DNA of 39,230 nt from Longimicrobium sp. GTDB lineage: Bacteria; Gemmatimonadota; Gemmatimonadetes; Longimicrobiales; Longimicrobiaceae. Under the pieces are notes generated by a model. It saw nothing but the letters and a program-made list of their open reading frames with translations, had not been told where the DNA came from and did not search any database. The number at the start of each line of letters is the position of its first letter. Position 1 is the stretch's first letter. Below, in pieces: positions 1-7,060 of this stretch. The translations under genes and the position numbers were made by a program. The stretch covers positions 1-39,230 of the forward strand of contig DASUYB010000162.1 of assembly GCA_036377595.1 (NCBI GenBank). The letters are read 5' to 3'.

Positions 1-13
1 TTGTTGCCGCGAA

Positions 14-1081
14 TTCAACGCTTGGTGGGATTCACCAAGCGAGCAAATCCGCAAACTGAAGTGCAGGGCGCGCATGCTTGCGATTCATCCAGATGAAGAA
101 GTTGTGCAGCGCCACCTTGGCCGCCAGACGTGCCTTGAAGCCCTCGATGCAGTGTGGGCGTTCGCGGCCGAGGCGGAAGAAGTTCACCAGACGGTCGTGC
201 ACGGTTTCTACGATCTGCCGCAGTCCTGCGGCCCATTGCGCCCAGTCCTTCGGCCAGGCGGACCCGTGCCCCTTCTGCTGCGGTCCTACCGCCAGCGCGC
301 CGTACGCATCTCTCCATTCCCGGCGTCGCCGGGGTCCCGAAAAGCCGCGGTCGACCACATAGTAGCCACCCCCCATGGTCACACCTGCGCTGGGCAGGCG
401 AGCGTCGGCTTTCCGGCGCACCGCGAACAGTGCCGTGGCCATCGGCTGGTCTTTCGTGCTTCCAGGGGCCACGCCGTACCCCGTGATCACTCCCTCGTCG
501 GTTACCGAGCTGAGCAACTGCAGACCCCAGAAGTAACCAATCCGGCTGCAGAGCCCTTTGTTGGCGTACCCGCCCAGCCAGTCTCGACCGCGGCGGCCAC
601 ACCAGCGGGTTGCCACCCCGCAGCGGTCGATCACCTCGTACCCCGCATCCTCGGGGTTCAGAAGCTGGGCGATGTGCACCGAGAACGCCTCGATCGTGGG
701 GCCGAAGCGAAGCTGGCCCCGCACGAACTCCGCCCGATCCGGAAGATCCGGGAAGAGATGCCGCAGCTTCTGCTTGCCGAAGCTCCAGAAATCCCGCTCA
801 CTGCGGAATCGCCAGAGCTGGCCGAAGACAGAGAGCGTGACCACCTCGCTGCGGCTCAGCGAGCGCTTGCGTCCACAATCCCAGATGTTGCGCTCGACGA
901 AGCTGGGTGGCGTTCCCTTGCAGAAGTCATCCACCAAGCAGTACAGTTCGACCACGAAGGTGTCTGTGCACAGCATAGGTTCGCTCCTGTCCTTGCGGGG
1001 ATAGGTCTTTGCCTTGGCGAACTTTACCGTGCACAGGCACCTTCGTCTATCACTTTGTTTAGATTCCCACCAAGCGTTTCA
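14..1081. mobile_element. IS982-like insertion sequence, apparently complete
   Basis: The element is bounded by a 13-bp perfect terminal inverted repeat at 18-30 (ACGCTTGGTGGGA) and 1065-1077. The match continues imperfectly inward to about position 33. The bases just outside both ends are TTCA (14-17 and 1078-1081), consistent with a 4-bp target-site duplication. The 1,060-bp body carries one full transposase gene on the minus strand whose stop lies inside the left terminal repeat region. IS982 elements are typically about 1 kb with a single DDE transposase gene, which fits. A 4-bp direct repeat could occur by chance, so the exact ends are less certain than the inverted repeats. Confidence 0.8.
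32..976 (-). CDS. IS982-family DDE transposase
   Basis: This 314-residue protein would catalyse cut-and-paste movement of the surrounding element. The N-terminus has the YCLVDDFCK segment typical of IS982 transposases, followed by a basic LSRSEVVTLSVFGQ region. Candidate catalytic acidic residues are D117 (in EVIDR), D209 (in YVVDRGFSG) and E257 (in IVETVHDRL, followed by a basic R-x-R stretch), in the order expected for a DDE/RNase H-fold enzyme. The reading frame is uninterrupted and the length is normal, so it may be active. The ATG at 976 lies about 100 bp inside the right inverted repeat. The GC content is visibly lower than that of the neighbouring housekeeping genes, which fits mobile DNA. 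Confidence 0.88.
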   Translation of the reverse strand: MLCTDTFVVELYCLVDDFCKGTPPSFVERNIWDCGRKRSLSRSEVVTLSVFGQLWRFRSERDFWSFGKQKLRHLFPDLPDRAEFVRGQLRFGPTIEAFSVHIAQLLNPEDAGYEVIDRCGVATRWCGRRGRDWLGGYANKGLCSRIGYFWGLQLLSSVTDEGVITGYGVAPGSTKDQPMATALFAVRRKADARLPSAGVTMGGGYYVVDRGFSGPRRRREWRDAYGALAVGPQQKGHGSAWPKDWAQWAAGLRQIVETVHDRLVNFFRLGRERPHCIEGFKARLAAKVALHNFFIWMNRKHARPALQFADLLAW

Positions 1082-1121
1082 TTCGCCCGGCCTCCCTGGC
1101 GCCGAAACCGGCCGCCCCCCG

Positions 1122-2450
1122 CTACTCCTCGTCCTCGCTGCGGTGGCGCAGGTTGATCCGTAGCGGCACGCCCATGAACCCCCACGCGTCGCGGAAGCCG
1201 TTCTGCAGGTAGCGCACGTAGCTCTCCGGGATCCCGTCGGGGTGGTTGCTGAAGATCACGAACGTCGGCGCCGCCACGGCCACCTGCGTGGCGTAGAGCA
1301 GCTTCACCGGGTGGTTCATGTACGCCGGCGGCTTGGCGCGCGTGACCAGCGCCCGCATCACCTCGTTCACCTCGTGCGTGGCGACGCGGCGCTGCCGCTG
1401 CTCCTGCACGTCCACGATCAGGTCCAGCACGCGGTGCACCCGCTGCCCCGTCTTCGCGCTGGTGAAGAGGATCGGCACCCACTTCAGGAAGGGGGCGCGC
1501 TCGCGGATCTCCTTCTCGAACTGCGGCGCCGTCATCGTCTCCTTCTCCACCAGGTCCCACTTGCTGACGACGATGATCAATCCGCACCCCGCGTCCCACG
1601 CCTTCTCGGCCACCTTCAGGTCCTGCACCGAGATGGGTCCCAGGGTGGCATCCACCAGCAGCAGGCACACGTCCGCGCGCTCGATCGCCCGCTCGGTGCG
1701 GATGGCGCTGTAGAACTCGACCCCCTCCTCGATCTTCGACTGGCGCCGCAGCCCCGCGGTGTCGACGAACACCAGCCGCCGCCCCTTGAACTGCATGGGG
1801 GTGTCGATGGCGTCGCGCGTGGTTCCCGCCACGTCGGAGACGACCAGCCGCTCCTCGCCCAGCAGGCGGTTGACGAAGGAGGACTTCCCTACGTTCGGCT
1901 TGCCGATCACCGCGACGCGGAGCGCCTCCTCCTCCTCGCCCTCGATCTCGGGGAGGTCGAAGACGATGCGGTCCAGCACGTCGCCGCTCCCCTTGCCGCT
2001 GGTCGAGGAGACGGGGAGCGGCTCGCCCAGCCCCATGTCCCAGAAGTCGTGGTGCGCCAGCGCGGTGGGCGAGCCCAGGTTGTCGATCTTGTTGACGACG
2101 AGAACCGTCGGCTTGGCCGCACGCCGCAGGTGCTCGGCGATGGCGTAGTCCAGCGGGTGCGGCCCGGCCTTGCCGTCGGTCACCAGCACCAGCACGTCGG
2201 CCTCGCCGATGGCGGCCAGCACCTGCTCGCGGATCAGGCGGTCCATGGGCTCGTCGCTCCCCTCCACCATCCCGCCGGTGTCGACCAGGTAGAACTGGCG
2301 CCCGTTCCAGTCCGCGCGCGCGAAGTTGCGGTCGCGCGTCACGCCCGGCCGGTCTTCGACGATGGCCAGGCGCTGTCCCAGCACGCGGTTGAAGAAGGTC
2401 GACTTCCCCACGTTCGGCCGTCCCACCACGGCCACCACCGGTAGCTTCAC
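1122..2450 (-). CDS. der: Ribosome biogenesis GTPase Der (EngA)
   Basis: Der is an essential double-GTPase that binds the large ribosomal subunit and assists 50S maturation. The 442-residue protein has two tandem G domains. The first P-loop is GRPNVGKST at residues 10-18, with an NKID base-recognition motif near 117. The second P-loop, GKPNVGKSS, lies near 185, with SKWDL in the second domain. A C-terminal KH-like domain covers about the last 90 residues. Length and order match the family. The start is GTG, with ACGGAGAC just upstream. It is the last gene before the insertion sequence, whose end lies about 40 bp past its stop; the IS has not damaged it. Confidence 0.97.
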   Translation of the reverse strand: MKLPVVAVVGRPNVGKSTFFNRVLGQRLAIVEDRPGVTRDRNFARADWNGRQFYLVDTGGMVEGSDEPMDRLIREQVLAAIGEADVLVLVTDGKAGPHPLDYAIAEHLRRAAKPTVLVVNKIDNLGSPTALAHHDFWDMGLGEPLPVSSTSGKGSGDVLDRIVFDLPEIEGEEEEALRVAVIGKPNVGKSSFVNRLLGEERLVVSDVAGTTRDAIDTPMQFKGRRLVFVDTAGLRRQSKIEEGVEFYSAIRTERAIERADVCLLLVDATLGPISVQDLKVAEKAWDAGCGLIIVVSKWDLVEKETMTAPQFEKEIRERAPFLKWVPILFTSAKTGQRVHRVLDLIVDVQEQRQRRVATHEVNEVMRALVTRAKPPAYMNHPVKLLYATQVAVAAPTFVIFSNHPDGIPESYVRYLQNGFRDAWGFMGVPLRINLRHRSEDEE

Positions 2451-2530
2451 GTCTCCGTCCCGCTGAATGTCCTCGAACCGAATCGCTGGAGATTCGGTGC
2501 ATTTCGTCGAATCGCGTGCTTACGCGGCTA

Positions 2531-2598
2531 TAGATCCTTCGGCCTGCAACCTTCCGTGCAGACGCCGATTACGGTCTGGCCGGCCTCAGGATGACGTC
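2531..2598 (+). repeat. 68-bp dispersed repeat, copy A
   Basis: It runs from TAGATCCTTCGGCCTGCAAC to CAGGATGACGTC. The reverse complement of 36538-36605 matches at 62 of 68 positions; five of the six differences fall in one short internal segment. The outer arms (ATCCTTCGGCC and GGCCTCAGGAT) are imperfectly complementary, so a transcript could fold. It is intergenic. Short repeats with an ATCCTGAG...GAAGGATCT framework are scattered through many environmental bacterial genomes; assigning this one to that class is inference. Confidence 0.8.
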
Positions 2599-2625
2599 GC
2601 TCTGGAGCATCGCCAGGCCGCCGTA

Positions 2626-2668
2626 TTCTCGCACTCTCGCACTCTCGCACTCTCGCACTTCCGCACTC
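2626..2668. repeat. Octamer tandem repeat (TCTCGCAC)n
   Basis: Four exact TCTCGCAC units followed by one variant (TTCCGCAC). This is the complement orientation of the GTGCGGGA octamers at 3381-3443. Confidence 0.85.
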
Positions 2669-2734
2669 AAACGAACACGAGCGGCTCCGGCACGCCGGGA
2701 ACCGCTCGCCGGCCGGCCGCGTGGGCCGCGCCGT

Positions 2735-3277
2735 TCAGCCCACCAGCGACGCGCCGCAGTTGGCGCAGGTCTCCTGGCCGGGCTCGTACACCTCGCCGCA
2801 GCTGGGGCAGGCGAAGACCACCTCGCCCTCGGTGTCCATGTACTCGCGGATGAGCTCGAGCGCCTGCTGGTACTCGAAGGTCGGCACCAGCACGCGGGCG
2901 ATGCTCATCTCGCCGATGTCCATCGGGAAGGAGCGGTCGGTCTGCGCGAACAGGGTGGCGTCGATACCCTCGGCGCGCAGGTTCTCCACCACCAGCTGCG
3001 CGTCGAGCTCGTTGTTGTTGGTGTAGACCTGCGCGAACCCCTCGTAGACGGGGACGCTGCGGTGCTCGTCGCAGAGCGCGGCCATGCGCCCCTCGGGCGG
3101 GTCGCCGCACACGGCGCGGCCGCAGATCACGCAGCGCGAGTGCGCGGTCTTCGACGGGTCGTCGTCGCACGGCACGCCGCCCTCGCGCAGGGTGCCGCAC
3201 ACGGGGCAGGCGTCGCTCCCGGCGTATTCCGCCTCGCAGCGGGGACAGGCGTAGGTCGCTTCGGAGGTCTCGGTCAA
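2735..3277 (-). CDS. Zinc-ribbon protein with central DUF2007-like domain
   Basis: This predicted cytoplasmic protein of 180 residues has unknown function. Two CxxC pairs near the N-terminus (ACPRC, ACPVC) form a zinc ribbon. A second set follows (CDDD, CVICG, C in ALCDEH). A central stretch around YTNNNELDAQLVVENLRAEGI resembles the DUF2007 'putative signal transducing' fold. The C-terminus ends in another CPSCG...CANCG ribbon. The frame stays open upstream, but the residues before LTETSEATY look non-coding and overlap repeats. I chose the TTG at 3277 because GGAG lies about 7 nt upstream and coding character begins there. The domain assignment is by pattern and the role is not inferable. 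Confidence 0.75.
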   Translation of the reverse strand: MTETSEATYACPRCEAEYAGSDACPVCGTLREGGVPCDDDPSKTAHSRCVICGRAVCGDPPEGRMAALCDEHRSVPVYEGFAQVYTNNNELDAQLVVENLRAEGIDATLFAQTDRSFPMDIGEMSIARVLVPTFEYQQALELIREYMDTEGEVVFACPSCGEVYEPGQETCANCGASLVG

Positions 3278-3380
3278 CGGATGGGCTCCCGGTCCGCTTT
3301 CTCGTCTGATGGAAGTTCGCGCGGGGAAAACGTTCGCCGCGAGCGGGGTTTGCGCAAGATCCATGCGGGGGGAGAACGAC

Positions 3381-3443
3381 AAGTGCGGGAGTGCGGGAGT
3401 GCGGGAGTGCGGGAGTGCGGGAGGGCGGGAGTGCGGGAGTGCG
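3381..3443. repeat. Octamer tandem repeat (GTGCGGGA)n
   Basis: Seven consecutive 8-nt units starting at 3383, one of them with a substitution (GGGCGGGA), followed by a partial unit. The array lies just upstream of the zinc-ribbon gene. Because the period is not a multiple of three, the frames it opens are unlikely to be coding. Confidence 0.9.
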
Positions 3444-3494
3444 TTGGCGCGTCACGAGCGTGGCGATTCACTTGCCTCGCAGGGGATCGAGGTG

Positions 3495-3528
3495 AAAAAA
3501 GAGCCGAGACGCGGTCCGTCTCGGCTCT
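3495..3528 (-). terminator. Rho-independent terminator of the TPR gene
   Basis: A perfect 11-bp stem (AGAGCCGAGAC at 3500-3510 with its complement at 3518-3528) encloses a 7-nt loop. On the minus strand the stem is followed by a run of six T (3495-3500). It lies about 50 bp past the stop of the secreted TPR gene and is the clearest intrinsic terminator in the window. Confidence 0.9.
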
Positions 3529-3550
3529 TCCGGCCTTCGAGCGGCAGTGA

Positions 3551-3575
3551 GCGCACTCACGCACTCACGCACTCA
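3551..3575. repeat. Short octamer repeat (GCACTCAC)
   Basis: Two exact and one partial 8-nt unit lie between the TPR stop and its terminator. They are related to the other GTGCG-type octamers in the window. Confidence 0.7.
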
Positions 3576-3579
3576 GTCC

Positions 3580-4821
3580 CTATGGCGCGATCCGGTACCG
3601 GAAGCTGGTGGGCTGGCTGGTGACCTGGATCGGCACCTCGAACGGCGTGTTGGCGCCGCGCACGGGGGCCGCCACCGTCACCGTCCCCGTCCCCACGTCG
3701 CCCGCGGGCGAGGTGAGGGTGAACTCCAGCTTGACGGCCGCTCCCGGGCGCGCCGCCGCGCCGGTGACCACGCCCTTCACCGTGACCGTGCCGCCGCTGA
3801 TGTTCAGCCCCACCTGGTCCACCGTCACCTGCAGCGAGTCGGGGTTCTGCAGGCGGATGGCCGCCATCCGGTGCTGCTGCTCGGACGCGGTGTTGTTCTG
3901 CGCCTTGGCCGCGTCGGCCAGCCCCTTGTGCGCCGAGAACAGGATCAGCCACTCGTTGCCGTTCAGCGGATCGATCTGCACCTCCTTCTCGGCCACCGGA
4001 AGGAGGTCCTGCCAGCGCTGCAGGCTGTACAGCGCCAGCGAGCGGTAGTACAGGACGTTGCGGTTGTTGGGATCGGCGCGCTGCAGGTCGCGCAGCAGCT
4101 GGTCGGCCTCGGCGAACTGCTTGTCGTTGATCTTCTGCCCCGCGTAGGCCAGGACCTCGTCCATCGCCACGTTGCGACGCTCGATGGCGTTGGTGTCGTT
4201 AGCCGCGGGCGCCGGCCCCGCCAGCAGGCGGCGGTACAGGGGGATGGCCTGCGCCTGGTTGCCGCGCCGCGAGCTGAAGTACGCCGCGTAGAACGAGGCG
4301 TCGGTCAGCGTGCTGTCGAGCGCGCTGGCCGTCTGCCAGAGCGAGATGGCCGCCGTGGTGTCGTGCCGGTCGGCGATGGCCTGGCGCGCGGCCTCCATGG
4401 CCTGTCCGCCCAGCTGCTGCCGCTGCGGCGCCACCTCGCTGGCGAACTCGGGGCACAGCTGCAGCGTGCGCGCGTACAGCGAGTCGGCGCGCGCCGGCTG
4501 GTTCAGTCCCACCGCCGCGGCCGCCGCCACGTAGTAGTTGAACGGGTTGTTGGGGTCGGTCTGCGCGCCCGCCATGGCCTTGTCGTAGGCCTGCTGGAAG
4601 AGCGCGGGCTTCTGGTTGGCGTTGCGCGGCAGGTAGGTCTGGTTGATCACCGCCTGCGCGTCGGCCGCGGCCGACGAGGCGCGCGCGCCGCTGGCGCACG
4701 CCACCTGCGGCAGCGACGCGGCGCCCGCGCGGTTGCGCTGCGCGGCCGCGCCGCCACCGGGAAGCACGCTGGCGAGCGTGGCGACGCCCAGGGCCAGCAG
4801 GAGCCCGTTCCGGGTGTTCAT
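3580..4821 (-). CDS. Secreted tetratricopeptide-repeat protein
   Basis: The 413-residue protein begins with a Sec-type signal sequence (MNTRNGLLLALGVATLASVLPGG, then AAAQ as a likely cleavage site). Several helical repeats with TPR spacing follow (the PNNPFNYYVAAAAAVGLNQ region, NRNVLYYRSLALYSLQRWQDL, GNEWLILFSAHKGL). The last 90 residues look like a beta-sandwich that could be an interaction domain. No enzymatic motif is seen, so an envelope scaffolding role is only an inference. The same frame stays open far upstream through larC in antisense, but coding properties begin at this ATG, which has GGAGG about 10 nt upstream. A strong terminator follows. Confidence 0.8.
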   Translation of the reverse strand: MNTRNGLLLALGVATLASVLPGGGAAAQRNRAGAASLPQVACASGARASSAAADAQAVINQTYLPRNANQKPALFQQAYDKAMAGAQTDPNNPFNYYVAAAAAVGLNQPARADSLYARTLQLCPEFASEVAPQRQQLGGQAMEAARQAIADRHDTTAAISLWQTASALDSTLTDASFYAAYFSSRRGNQAQAIPLYRRLLAGPAPAANDTNAIERRNVAMDEVLAYAGQKINDKQFAEADQLLRDLQRADPNNRNVLYYRSLALYSLQRWQDLLPVAEKEVQIDPLNGNEWLILFSAHKGLADAAKAQNNTASEQQHRMAAIRLQNPDSLQVTVDQVGLNISGGTVTVKGVVTGAAARPGAAVKLEFTLTSPAGDVGTGTVTVAAPVRGANTPFEVPIQVTSQPTSFRYRIAP

Positions 4822-4901
4822 GAGGGTCGTCCTCCGTGGGGATGTTCGTTCCGCCCGCCCAATCGGTGGGAGCGGGTTTTCCTGCGCTGCGGCGGTCCGG
4901 G

Positions 4902-6071
4902 CTATCCCTCGGCCGCCACGCCCTCCGACAGCATGGCGCGGTACGCCGCCAGCGGGGTGATCCCCAGCCGTCCGGCGGCGCGCACCACGTCCTCGAACTC
5001 GGGCTTGGCCCGCTCGCCCCCACCCGGGAGCGACGAGCGCTTCACCCGCACCTCCTCGCCCCGCCACGTCACCGTCTCCATCCGCCGCGGCAGCACCGTC
5101 CGCCGCGCCGGCCACCAGCGCACGCCGATCGACGAGCCCGCGTGGAAGAGCGCGCCGGTGACCGCATCCAGCCGCTCCGCCGGCGCCAGCGCCTCGACGC
5201 GCACGCCGGGGCGCCCCTTCTTCATCACCTGCGGCGTGGCCGTGCAGTCCAGCGCGCCGGCGGCCAGCACCGCCTCCATCAGCGTGGGCACGTACTCGGG
5301 CGGCAGGTCGTCCACGTCGCACTGCACCACGAGCACGCTCTCGTCCCCCACTCCCCGCGGCTCGACGAGGATGAGGCGGAGCACGTTCGGGCGGTCCTGC
5401 GGGTCGCGGGTGCCCGCGCCGAAGCCGCTGGCCACGGGCGTGTACGCGGGCGGCGCCGCGCGGCCGCCGGTGAGCGCGGCCAGCAGGGCTGCGCCGGTGG
5501 GCGTCGTACACTCGCCCTCGAACGAAGGGTCCGCTACCTCGATGCCGTGCAACAACTTGAGCACCGCGGGCGGGGGCACGGGAAAGTGCCCGTGCTCCAT
5601 GTCGACCCATCCGCGGCCGAGGGCGACGGGCCGCGTCCAGAACTCCCCCGCGCCCAGCTCCGCGCATCCCGCGACCGCGCTCAGGATATCGACGATGGCG
5701 TCGACCGCGCCCACCTCGTGGAAGTGCACGCGCTCCACCGTCGTCCCGTGCACCTCGGCCTCGGCGTGGGCGAGGAGGGTGAACGCGTGCACCGCCCGGT
5801 CGCGGACCTCGGGAGCCACGCCGGTGCCCTCGATGATCTTCACCACGTGGTGGAGATGGCGATGGGCGTGCTCGTGCGGCAGCTCCAGCAGCAGGCGCGT
5901 GGCGGCGATCCCCTTGCGATTGACGCGCTCGGCGCCCACGCGCACGTCGCCCAGGCTCAGGCCGGCGACGAAGGACTGCAGCCACTCGAGCGGCAGCCCC
6001 AGGTCCAGCAGGGCGCCCACCGTCATGTCGCCGCTGATCCCGGCGAAGGGGTCGAAGATCAGTCCGCGCAA
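4902..6071 (-). CDS. larC: Nickel pincer cofactor biosynthesis protein LarC
   Basis: LarC inserts nickel into the pyridinium-dithiocarboxylate nucleotide to make the nickel-pincer cofactor of lactate racemase (LarA) and related enzymes. The protein opens with LRGLIFDPFAGISGDMTVGALLDLG, the characteristic N-terminus. It contains a His-rich stretch (PHEHAHRHLHH) and VHFHEVGAVDAIVD, and it has the C-terminal CDVDDLPPEYVPTLMEAVLAAGALD region followed by MKKGRPG. At 389 residues it is full length in one frame; in some bacteria larC is split by a frameshift. I start it at the TTG at 6071 because the conserved N-terminus begins there. No larA, larB or larE is present nearby, so the client enzyme must be elsewhere. 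Confidence 0.92.
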   Translation of the reverse strand: MRGLIFDPFAGISGDMTVGALLDLGLPLEWLQSFVAGLSLGDVRVGAERVNRKGIAATRLLLELPHEHAHRHLHHVVKIIEGTGVAPEVRDRAVHAFTLLAHAEAEVHGTTVERVHFHEVGAVDAIVDILSAVAGCAELGAGEFWTRPVALGRGWVDMEHGHFPVPPPAVLKLLHGIEVADPSFEGECTTPTGAALLAALTGGRAAPPAYTPVASGFGAGTRDPQDRPNVLRLILVEPRGVGDESVLVVQCDVDDLPPEYVPTLMEAVLAAGALDCTATPQVMKKGRPGVRVEALAPAERLDAVTGALFHAGSSIGVRWWPARRTVLPRRMETVTWRGEEVRVKRSSLPGGGERAKPEFEDVVRAAGRLGITPLAAYRAMLSEGVAAEG

Positions 6072-6210
6072 GGCTCTCGGTCGGTCCGGGGTTGGGAGTC
6101 GCAAACTACCCCGGCCGCGAGTTTCCGTCAAACGTATGGAGACGCGGGGATCTGACGCAGCGGCGCACTTCGCCCCCATGACGGTCGCGCCTCACCACCA
6201 CAATGCAGAA

Positions 6211-6232
6211 GGGCAGACCCGGAGGTCCGCCC
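6211..6232. repeat. Palindromic GGGCAGACC hairpin
   Basis: GGGCAGACC, a CGGA loop, then GGTCCGCCC: a 9-bp stem with one mismatch. It sits in the 247-bp gap between larC and the PIN-toxin partner gene and may end that transcript, although no T-run follows. Similar GGGCGGACC/GGTCCGCCC palindromes are common interspersed repeats in high-GC genomes (from general knowledge). Nothing else is recognised in this gap. Confidence 0.55.
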
Positions 6233-6318
6233 CACGATAGCCCCGATCAGGGCTTCGGTTGGATATGCAAGCGAGACGATCGGAGCACAGGCGATTCCTC
6301 CAGCAGGCGAGCCGACCG

Positions 6319-6498
6319 TCAAGCGGCAGTCTTCTTCGGTTCAGCAGGCTCCGCTGTGTCGACGAGCCTGTCTCGATGCTGTTCTTGGAGGCGCATGTAG
6401 TACTCGACCAGCTTGTATGGATCATGGTCACAGGCAGCCGAGATCTCATGCCGCACGCGCCGAATGCGTTCCAGCGTGGGATCAATCTGATCGGCCAT
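6319..6498 (-). CDS. Small 59-residue partner of the PIN toxin (candidate antitoxin)
   Basis: The 59-residue product begins MADQIDPTLERIRRVRHEIS and ends EPAEPKKTAA. It is highly charged and predicted helical, with no known DNA-binding motif visible. Its ATG at 6498 lies inside the end of the PIN gene (17-nt overlap) and is preceded 5 nt upstream by AGGAGGG, an excellent ribosome binding site, so translation is probably coupled to the toxin. PIN-domain genes of this type are often paired with a short ORF of the pattern 'DPxLExIRRxRxExS', which suggests an antitoxin or accessory protein. That role is inference. Base composition is less GC-rich than the flanks. Confidence 0.7.
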   Translation of the reverse strand: MADQIDPTLERIRRVRHEISAACDHDPYKLVEYYMRLQEQHRDRLVDTAEPAEPKKTAA

Positions 6499-6973
6499 CG
6501 TTCCCTCCTAGCAGTTCCAGTGGCGTAGTCAGGGTCGGGACGAACAATCCCAGCATCGTATTCACCCGCCGGATGTGCCCGAACTTATTTGCATTCGCCA
6601 GATGAGTGCAGTTCCACGTCAGCAGAAAGTCGCACTTGTTCTGGCTTGCCAATGCCAGGTGTAGCGCATCGCCAGTTGGATCAGCCGGCATAAGCCGGTG
6701 CCGCAGGTATGTTGCCACGATCTCGGCGATGGCAGGTTCAACCCGGAGAACCGGCAGACTTTGCATCAGCGCAAGACAATCCGCCTTCTTCTCATACTCG
6801 CCCCTGCTTAGCTCATCCAGCACAGCCTCGCTGGTGAACAGCCGGTACCGCCCTTGGGCAACGGCCCACCATTCTCGCGTCCATTCTCGGCGGGCCTGCA
6901 TGCTCGGCTCCGGACGCGACTCGAAATAGAAGCTCGGTATGGATGTCTCGATGTAAACCGCAGGTGTCGGCAT
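6482..6973 (-). CDS. VapC-type PIN-domain ribonuclease toxin
   Basis: The product is 163 residues and fits the PIN-domain endoribonuclease fold used by VapC toxins, which cut tRNA or other RNA using a cluster of acidic residues and a divalent metal. Matching motifs are the N-terminal VYIETSIPSFYF (acidic E after a beta strand), an SEAVLDELSRGEY segment with a conserved DE, and DPTGDALHLALASQNKCDFLLTWN in the C-terminal half (ADALHLA-like motif and LLTWN). It follows purH with a gap of about 87 bp and overlaps the next small gene, so the toxin comes first in the pair. The region is less GC-rich than its neighbours, suggesting acquisition by transfer. Confidence 0.85.
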   Translation of the reverse strand: MPTPAVYIETSIPSFYFESRPEPSMQARREWTREWWAVAQGRYRLFTSEAVLDELSRGEYEKKADCLALMQSLPVLRVEPAIAEIVATYLRHRLMPADPTGDALHLALASQNKCDFLLTWNCTHLANANKFGHIRRVNTMLGLFVPTLTTPLELLGGNDGRSD

Positions 6974-7060
6974 CTTCGAATGCTAATCTGTTCCAAGGAG
7001 AATGCAATCGCCCGTCTTCGCTCCACCCTCGTTCGACGGAGAACGGACCAGACTCCGACG

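Larger units (their letters stand above)
2451..2734. other. Gene-free gap holding two repeats
   Basis: No credible gene is visible between the zinc-ribbon gene and der. The gap holds one copy of the 68-bp dispersed repeat (2531-2598) and a run of TCTCGCAC octamers (2626-2668). A promoter for der is expected here, but no convincing -35/-10 pair is seen. Confidence 0.6.
3278..3579. other. Gap with two octamer repeats and a terminator
   Basis: The gap between the zinc-ribbon start and the TPR stop contains the GTGCGGGA run (3381-3443), a Rho-independent terminator (3495-3528) and a short GCACTCAC run (3551-3575). No additional gene is supported. Confidence 0.6.

Noticed and set aside
74-1156. 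Long plus-strand ORF opposite the transposase
   Set aside because: It is antisense to a gene with recognisable family motifs. Open antisense frames are common at this GC content.
3381-3443. Octamer array as a CRISPR
   Set aside because: The units are 8 nt without spacers, so it is a microsatellite-type repeat.
4836-6155. Plus-strand ORF of 439 codons across larC
   Set aside because: LarC on the minus strand has clear family motifs, while this frame is His/Arg-rich without recognised domains.
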